DNA from: Enoplolaimus lenunculus
Taxonomy: Eukaryota > Nematoda > Enoplea > Enoplida > Thoracostomopsidae
Length of the DNA: 64,000 nucleotides
Assembly (NCBI GenBank): GCA_030248215.1
Contig: JASANG010000959.1
Span: 1 to 64,000, forward strand
Direction of reading: 5' to 3'
Shown here: positions 60,801 to 64,000 of the stretch, one piece after another
Layout: the number at the start of each line of letters is the position of its first letter
Numbering within the stretch: position 1 is the stretch's first letter
Translations under genes and position numbers: made by a program
The notes under the pieces: model-generated
What the model was told of the DNA's origin: nothing
Databases searched by the model: none
What the model saw: the letters and a program-made list of their open reading frames with translations, nothing else

Positions 60801-63240
60801 GGATAAGTTTTTATGCTCCGAAACTTGACGGTCAGGATAAGTTTTTATGCTCCGAAACTTGACGGTCAGGATAAGTTTTTATGCTCCGAAACTTGACGGT
60901 CAGGATAAGTTTTTATGCTCCGAAACTTGACGGTCAGGATAAGTTTTTATGCTCCGAAACTTGACGGTCAGGATAAGTTTTTATGCTCCGAAACTTGACG
61001 GTCAGGATAAGTTTTTATGCTCCGAAACTTGACGGTCAGGATAAGTTTTTATGCTCCGAAACTTGATGGTCAGGATAAGTTTTTATGCTCCGAAACTTGA
61101 CGGTCAGGATAAGTTTTTATGCTCCGAAACTTGACGGTCAGGATAAGTTTTTATGCTCCGAAACTTGACGGTCAGGATAAGTTTTTATGCTCCGAAACTT
61201 GACGGTCAGGATAAGTTTTTATGCTCCGAAACTTGACGGTCAGGATAAGTTATAAATTAAAAATGTGTTTCCGGTGTTAAGCGGTGATTAAGGTACTCAA
61301 GCGTCTTTTTTGCGTTTTGCCAAATGTTGTTAGTGTTCACTGTTTGATTTGGTTGTCGGCCAATCAGTTTGCCATGCTTTTAAAAGTAAAAGCTGAAGTG
61401 GTTTTTTTTCATTTTGCTGGTAAATTATGAAACATTTTTTACGGTTTACTGCGCTATCTGAGAGTACTGTTTAGCGTTGTATTTGATTTAAGTTGAGTCA
61501 TGATCGTAACAGCAGCACCAAACAGTGGCTGATGTAGAAATTTGTGACCGGGGTTGCTCCACGCGATATATAATCGCGAAAATATTTCGCGAGCGAAGCG
61601 AGCGAGAAGCTAAACAAATTTCAAATACTAAATATTACTACAAAATTTTAGTTTTAATCCGCGTTGTGGAGGCATGGCCTACGTGGTTCCGTTTTTCGGA
61701 TCCACCGGTGAAGTGAGACCGTTGTGTACTGGTCGTAAGCGTAATTGCGGTTGGCAGCATTTACTAGTATAATATAGTTTGTTTTCAGTTTATAACTAGT
61801 AGTATATATACTTTTGCAAGCGGGGCTGGAAAAAGCTCGTTTTTATTTCTAAATGTTTTGGTTTATTAGCGGTATAACTGCTTTTACATAGTTTTCATAT
61901 ATGGTAAGAAAGGAAATATAAGTACTTCGTAGTCAGATGTGAAACTGTTTTGAGCCAAGATGCAAACTGTTCAGTGTTTTGAAATTTTTTTTGTCAATTT
62001 GCCTAAGATATACTTGAAGCATTAATATATCAAGAGATGCAACCCAGACATAATATATACTGGCAAATAAAGAATAGTCCCATGTAGAAATTAACGCAAA
62101 TCTATAGTGCTAGTATCATTTCGACGGTCGATGTTACTTTAAGGGGCGTAGCAATAGATTAAGCGTGTTCATAAGCCTAAACCTAAGCCTAAGCGTTGCA
62201 AAAATGAGTTCCTAAGCGTAAGCCTAAGCCTAAGCCTGCGCAGCAAAAACATGTAATCTAGAATCTAAACCTACTATTTTATAGACCCATCAGAAAGCTG
62301 GACGCCCCTTAAAGTAACATGGGCCATTTTGACTATATTAATGACGTTCGGCACCGTACATTAACACGCATGAGTTGCCGCATGCATTACAATACGTAAA
62401 CAATAGGTTTTTCATAGACGTCGCCACGCGACAATCCGTGCTTGGAAGTTGACAGTTAAGTTAAGATGCGATGACGTAAAGGACCCAGGGTTTTACTCAA
62501 GTTTGCTGGGTCACTAGGGAGCCCATACCAGACAACCAGATAAAGCCAACTAAAAACTTTGAAAACTGTGCATCCATCAACGTTTGCCTTCGCGGGTCGT
62601 CCGCGACAAAATGCAGTATGGTGATTTTAAACTGTTGTATTTGCTCGCAACGCCATTTAAAATTGCGAGGATACTCGCTCGTTAATAAACCGTGGTGTAA
62701 GTGTATATGTCGTAGGCTAATCTGCTATTCAGGCCAGTTACTAATTGGCCTAGGCCAATCTGCTATTCTAAGCAAGTAGCAATTTGGTCTACGCCAAATA
62801 GCGATTGAGAGATGCAGCAAAACAACAATACTGTAAGACCAACGCTGACTGGTTAACGAAATTTCGTGTTTCCAAATAATGAAATCTGATTGGTCTATAA
62901 GTTCAATAGCAGTTTAGTCTATGCTAAACTGCTATAACATAAAATAGCAGATTAGCCTATGCCAATTGTTAATTAGCCTGAATAGCAGATTGGCCTGTGA
63001 CATATTTGGCGTATTTTCACGCTTGGCAATTATCCTACAACCCTATACATGCTTTTTGGCCAAAAGTATGCAGAATCGAAAGCAAAAAGTCTAGACTTAA
63101 AAGAATCATTAAGTTTTTTAAAATGTATACAAGAGTACCATTTCACAGTTAAACCACTTGCTGGGTTAACATTCTGTGTCAAAATTGAACAAGAAAACAC
63201 AAGTTATCAGACACCTATATATGATTTATGGTTTGATTGA
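54893..63240 (+). CDS. Small protein of unknown function, likely 3 exons
   Basis: I do not recognise the family. Exon 1 (54893-54983) starts MFENTAWKVAVNAHEYEH and ends in phase 1 at a GTTGGT donor. Exon 2 (56855-57016) follows a good acceptor (AAACTTTCAG) in matching phase and codes DGTLFALQVLDAQVD through KISNSTAHE, ending at GTATGG. A third exon, 63074-63240, follows TATGCAG, fits the phase, and codes ESKAKSLDLKE through YQTPIYDLWFD with a TGA stop. The joined product would be about 136 residues, without signal peptide or membrane segment, mixed alpha/beta in look. The 6 kb second intron is full of repeats (an inverted-repeat element right after the donor, a 34-bp array, several MITEs) and may hide a further exon. 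Exons 1 and 2 are fairly sure; the third is probable. The start ATG is preceded by AAATAAA with no other nearby ATG. Confidence 0.55.
57043..57560. repeat. CCCTATTCACACG-family element in an intron
   Basis: Begins CCCTATTCACACGTGCAATT and ends TTACACTTGTGAATA, with GCACGTG-rich arms; it starts about 27 bp after the exon 2 donor of the unknown gene. Confidence 0.65.
57600..60740. other. Large intron of the unknown gene, first part
   Basis: No further exon is convincing. Seen: a GTAGCCAGCTCACC-family copy (58825-58995), a TTAGGC-type MITE (59048-59236), and a diverged TTAGGC relative (59775-59895). Confidence 0.45.
59048..59236. mobile_element. TTAGGC-type MITE, complete (GTTACTTTAAGGGGCG family)
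   Basis: Ends GGCCCATGTTACTTTAAGGG and CCCTTAAAGTAACATTGGCC; inner GTGGGTCTATAAAAGAGTAG and two blocks of TTAGGC units. A good partner copy in the opposite orientation is at 62127-62324. Confidence 0.9.
60747..61252. repeat. Minisatellite, 34 bp x about 15, nearly invariant
   Basis: Fifteen units of GCTCCGAAACTTGACGGTCA plus GGATAAGTTTTTAT in perfect tandem, with one substitution (GATGG for GACGG near 61065). No spacers between units. Confidence 0.97.
61260..62100. other. Large intron of the unknown gene, part after the array
   Basis: AT-rich, no exon seen. A short GCGAGCGAAGCGAGCG run lies near 61590. Confidence 0.45.
62127..62324. mobile_element. TTAGGC-type MITE, complete (GTTACTTTAAGGGGCG family)
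   Basis: Ends GATGTTACTTTAAGGGGCG and CGCCCCTTAAAGTAACATGG, inner CCTAAGCCTAAGCCT units. Confidence 0.9.
62706..63005. mobile_element. MITE with TATGTCGTAGG termini (copy 2)
   Basis: Colinear with the 8642-8941 copy over about 300 bp; ends TATGTCGTAGGCTAATCTGC and CAGATTGGCCTGTGACATA. It ends about 70 bp before the likely third exon of the unknown gene. Confidence 0.85.
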
Positions 63241-63751
63241 ATATTAGGTTGTATTCAGTTTTTTGGTTATTTTAAATTCTTCTACACTGTTTTAATTATG
63301 TCATAGTTGAACAAAATTATTTGTTTTTTAGCATATACGTTTTTCAGGACGTTTTATTTAACACCTCATAGAGTAAACTATGAGCAACTTAGCGCAAACT
63401 GCGTTCGCAAGATTTTATACATACGGTGTGATGTTTAACATTTACTATGCGTAAGATTTAAGCTTTTATAGCATAGCGATGATGTGCACTTCGCTCTCGA
63501 TAGACCCTAATTCAAGTCTTAGCTTAAAAGTATGTTTCACATTAAGTAGAATATTGTCATGTGGCATATAATTAAACTCCGCCAGTCTTAGGCTCAGGGG
63601 GGATGTATTTTTTGGCGTGGTTGAGCGTTTAAAAGACATTTTTCACTTTGTGCGCATATCGTTATGTAAGCTGGAATTTTATGCTTTATAAAATCTTGTG
63701 CTTATTAACAGAATTTCATTAAATATTGAAAATTTTAGCATATAATTGTGA

Positions 63752-63844
63752 TAATGAGTTTAGTTTTGCCTATTTCAAATCGGTATTTCATCATTTGCAA
63801 CTACTGATGGGAGCTGCTTGCAACAAACACGAAGTTACCGCAAG
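63752..63844 (+). CDS. Possible further exon near the window end
   Basis: After an AATTTTAG acceptor an open stretch codes YNCDNEFSFAYFKSVFHH and on to NKHEVTA, ending at a GTAAGG donor-like site. Entry in phase 1 would suit the same donor that feeds the 63074 exon, so it could be an alternative or later exon of the unknown gene, or the start of the next gene. No homology recognised. Confidence 0.3.
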
Positions 63845-64000
63845 TAAGGTTAATTTTTTATGTTGTAAAACACATTTTGTCATGGATCTGTAGATATTAA
63901 AAGTGATGCGTTCTGATTTCGCATTGGACGTTCACTGGTGTTAATTTTGAAAAATATTGCCTGATTCGTCGGGTATGGCGTTAAATTTGGTCAAATACGG

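Noticed and set aside
60747-61252. Possible CRISPR-like array
   Set aside because: Units are strictly tandem with no spacers, in a eukaryotic intron; it is a minisatellite.
1-64000. Search for virus-like, LTR, LINE or transposase coding regions
   Set aside because: No recognisable protein motif of these classes in any frame; all elements seen are short and non-coding.

Overview
This is a eukaryotic (metazoan) nuclear window: AT-rich, with split genes, short T-rich 3' splice sites ending mostly in TTTCAG, TTACAG or TTGCAG, and a very high load of small inverted-repeat elements. Those splice sites, plus many copies of TTAGGC (the nematode telomere hexamer) inside dispersed elements, suggest a nematode with a repeat-rich genome. 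An enoplean or mermithid-like worm is possible, but the species call is inference only.

Five genes can be read. (1) Minus strand, 13.8 to 7.7 kb: a complete five-exon gene for a secreted protein with a long Pro/Gly/Ser-rich N-terminal half and a C-terminal apoD-like lipocalin domain (584 residues). (2) Minus strand, 22.3 to 19.2 kb: the 3' part of a lipocalin paralogue, in tandem and upstream of the first, with its low-complexity extension at the C-terminus. (3) Plus strand, 29.6 to 37.6 kb: a complete 13-exon nicotinate phosphoribosyltransferase (553 residues), which makes NAD from nicotinic acid. (4) Minus strand, 46.8 to 41.2 kb: a complete two-exon type II membrane aminopeptidase N of family M1 (1328 residues) with a poly-Thr stalk. 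(5) Plus strand, 54.9 to about 63.2 kb: a small gene of unknown function with two good exons and a likely third. No functional link between the genes is evident beyond the tandem lipocalin pair.

Most other sequence is repeats: at least a dozen families of non-coding inverted-repeat (MITE-like) elements, a large foldback structure at 26.1-28.3 kb, and three minisatellites (43 bp x 9, 34 bp x 16, 34 bp x 15). One minisatellite unit is a copy of the 3' splice site and first exon bases of the neighbouring lipocalin exon. Two MITE families carry TTAGGC-type tracts; other families have arms of other 6-bp-period sequence. I saw no transposase, reverse transcriptase, virus-like gene, rRNA or CRISPR array.
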